From: Clostridia bacterium
Lineage (GTDB): Bacteria > Bacillota > Clostridia > Christensenellales > CAG-1252
Direction of reading: 5' to 3'
DNA length: 5,574 bases
Assembly: GCA_017455385.1 (NCBI GenBank)
Contig: JAFTBD010000081.1
Span: 1 to 5,574 of the forward strand
The translations under genes were made by a program, and so were the position numbers. Position 1 is the stretch's first letter. Each line of letters opens with the position of its first letter. The notes beneath the pieces were generated by a model that made no database searches, was not told where the DNA came from, and was given only the letters and a program-made list of their open reading frames with translations. Positions 5,133 through 5,574 of this stretch are shown piece after piece.

Positions 5133-5232
5133 AAGGTGGTAGAGACGAGGCTCAACAAAGGGCGGCGAATGAGCGTACTTCCCGTACGTGATTTCGCCGC
5201 CCTGTAGTTAGAAACGAAGTATATGCCGCCTT
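5133..5232 (-). repeat. 3'-end hairpin repeat, element D (reverse orientation)
   Basis: The fourth family member, read on the minus strand. The core is TCACGTAC / GGGAA / GTACGCTC (5191-5171). Its flanking stem is eleven perfect pairs, AGGGCGGCGAA (5159-5169) with TTCGCCGCCCT (5193-5203). The GAGCCTCG block lies at 5153-5146, again 17 bases beyond the core. Outer arms 5133-5141 and 5224-5232 pair with two G-T positions. It shares GGCATATA and CTAACTAC with element A. It lies about 145 bases downstream of the minus-strand gene that enters from the right, so its orientation relative to a gene matches A-C. Confidence 0.82.
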
Positions 5233-5376
5233 ACCGAATTACCAACATGGATTTCGTCCGGCATATGTTTTAGCTATTTTGCCATTTTTACAAGCAGGTA
5301 AAGAAAAAAGCTAATAACCGCTATTTTGATGCCACATTCCCTCACGTCAAACAATCGAAAAACCCGTTTTTTCTTT
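5233..5376 (-). other. AT-rich intergenic stretch
   Basis: Lies between element D and the partial minus-strand gene. CGGCATAT (5259-5266) forms an eight-base inverted repeat with ATATGCCG (5221-5228) at the edge of element D. GAAAAA/TTTTTC arms (5357-5362 and 5368-5373) lie directly after the minus-strand stop and may form a weak, A/T-only hairpin. Neither is a convincing terminator. Confidence 0.4.
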
Positions 5377-5574
5377 CTATTCCTTTTCAGTTGATTCAAG
5401 AATTTTCCTCTCTGCAACTGCATAATAACGAGCATATGCCTTCGTGCAGTACCACCCATGATGGTGCTTCGGCTCGGGCACTTCTTCGCTCAACGGCTGG
5501 TCAAGAGGATATGCTCCGTTGATGCGCCACCTGTTCAAAACGCCTATCTTAAAAGCGTCTGTCGGACAATGGAA
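5377..5574 (-). CDS. Unrecognised protein, C-terminal 65 residues; start lies right of window
   Basis: An open minus-strand frame enters from the right edge (Phe-His-Cys-Pro-Thr-Asp) and ends at TAG 5379-5377. It has no start codon that makes sense inside the window, so it is the tail of a longer gene. The sequence looks like real protein: a mixed FKIGVLNRWRINGAYPLDQP segment, a proline- and histidine-containing PEPKHHHGWYC, then an alanine/tyrosine-rich helix-like AYARYYAVAERKILEST with a charged end. I do not recognise the family. A second minus-strand frame (5274-5459) overlaps it but is less protein-like. Confidence is limited by the short length. Confidence 0.6.
   Translation of the reverse strand, partial: FHCPTDAFKIGVLNRWRINGAYPLDQPLSEEVPEPKHHHGWYCTKAYARYYAVAERKILESTEKE

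Noticed and set aside
4960..5142. Open frame of 60 codons continuing in frame after the regulator's TAA, including ATG 5032
   Set aside because: It has no ribosome site, crosses into repeat element D, and follows a regulator that already ends normally with the family's usual ADYFLG tail. It could be a gene remnant, but nothing supports readthrough.
5274..5459. Minus-strand 61-aa frame with a hydrophobic C-terminus
   Set aside because: It overlaps the better-looking partial gene in another frame and extends into AT-rich intergenic DNA; no ribosome site is evident.

Overview
The window looks like chromosomal DNA of a Bacillota (Firmicutes) bacterium, probably a Clostridia-class gut lineage. 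The signs are a purine-rich GGAGG-type ribosome binding site, a Bacillota-style MATE transporter and fatty-acyl-CoA ligase, and a DUF6273-type protein. This placement is an inference; there is no rRNA or other marker gene here. The genes on the left half are GC-rich (about 60% in the lines I counted), while the block at about 3845-4960 is clearly AT-rich (about 35%).

Layout, left to right. (1) The 3' part of an acyl-CoA ligase gene enters from the left edge and ends at 761. (2) A 348-bp gap holds hairpin element A, an unexplained stretch, and a heptamer repeat next to a TATAAT box. (3) A complete MATE-family efflux gene (1110-2432) follows; its stop codon lies inside hairpin element B. (4) A tandem row of three small hairpins with identical GTA loops precedes a DUF6273-family gene (2723-3622), whose stop codon lies inside hairpin element C. 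(5) A minus-strand terminator begins the AT-rich block. That block contains an unrecognised 252-aa gene (minus strand) and a divergent 69-aa XRE-type regulator (plus strand). They share a 109-bp control region with two perfect ATAGAA-N2-TTCTAT operators. (6) A gene-poor stretch carries hairpin element D in reverse orientation. (7) The C-terminal end of an unrecognised minus-strand gene runs off the right edge.

Two patterns stand out. First, elements A-D belong to one dispersed family. Each has a core TCACGTAC, five variable bases, then GTACGCTC, inside stems whose sequence differs between copies while pairing is kept. Each lies just past, or overlapping, the 3' end of a gene in the same orientation; for D the gap is about 145 bp. 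Elements B and C each supply the last three codons and the stop (Glu-Arg-Lys-stop) of unrelated genes. Second, the XRE regulator and the 252-aa gene form a compact, probably horizontally acquired module. The sequence supports a strong TTGACA-17-TACAAT promoter for the 252-aa gene with one operator exactly filling its spacer, and a second operator over the likely regulator promoter. The simplest model is that the small regulator represses both genes. What the 252-aa protein does cannot be told from sequence alone.

I saw no CRISPR array, tRNA, rRNA, transposase or integrase.
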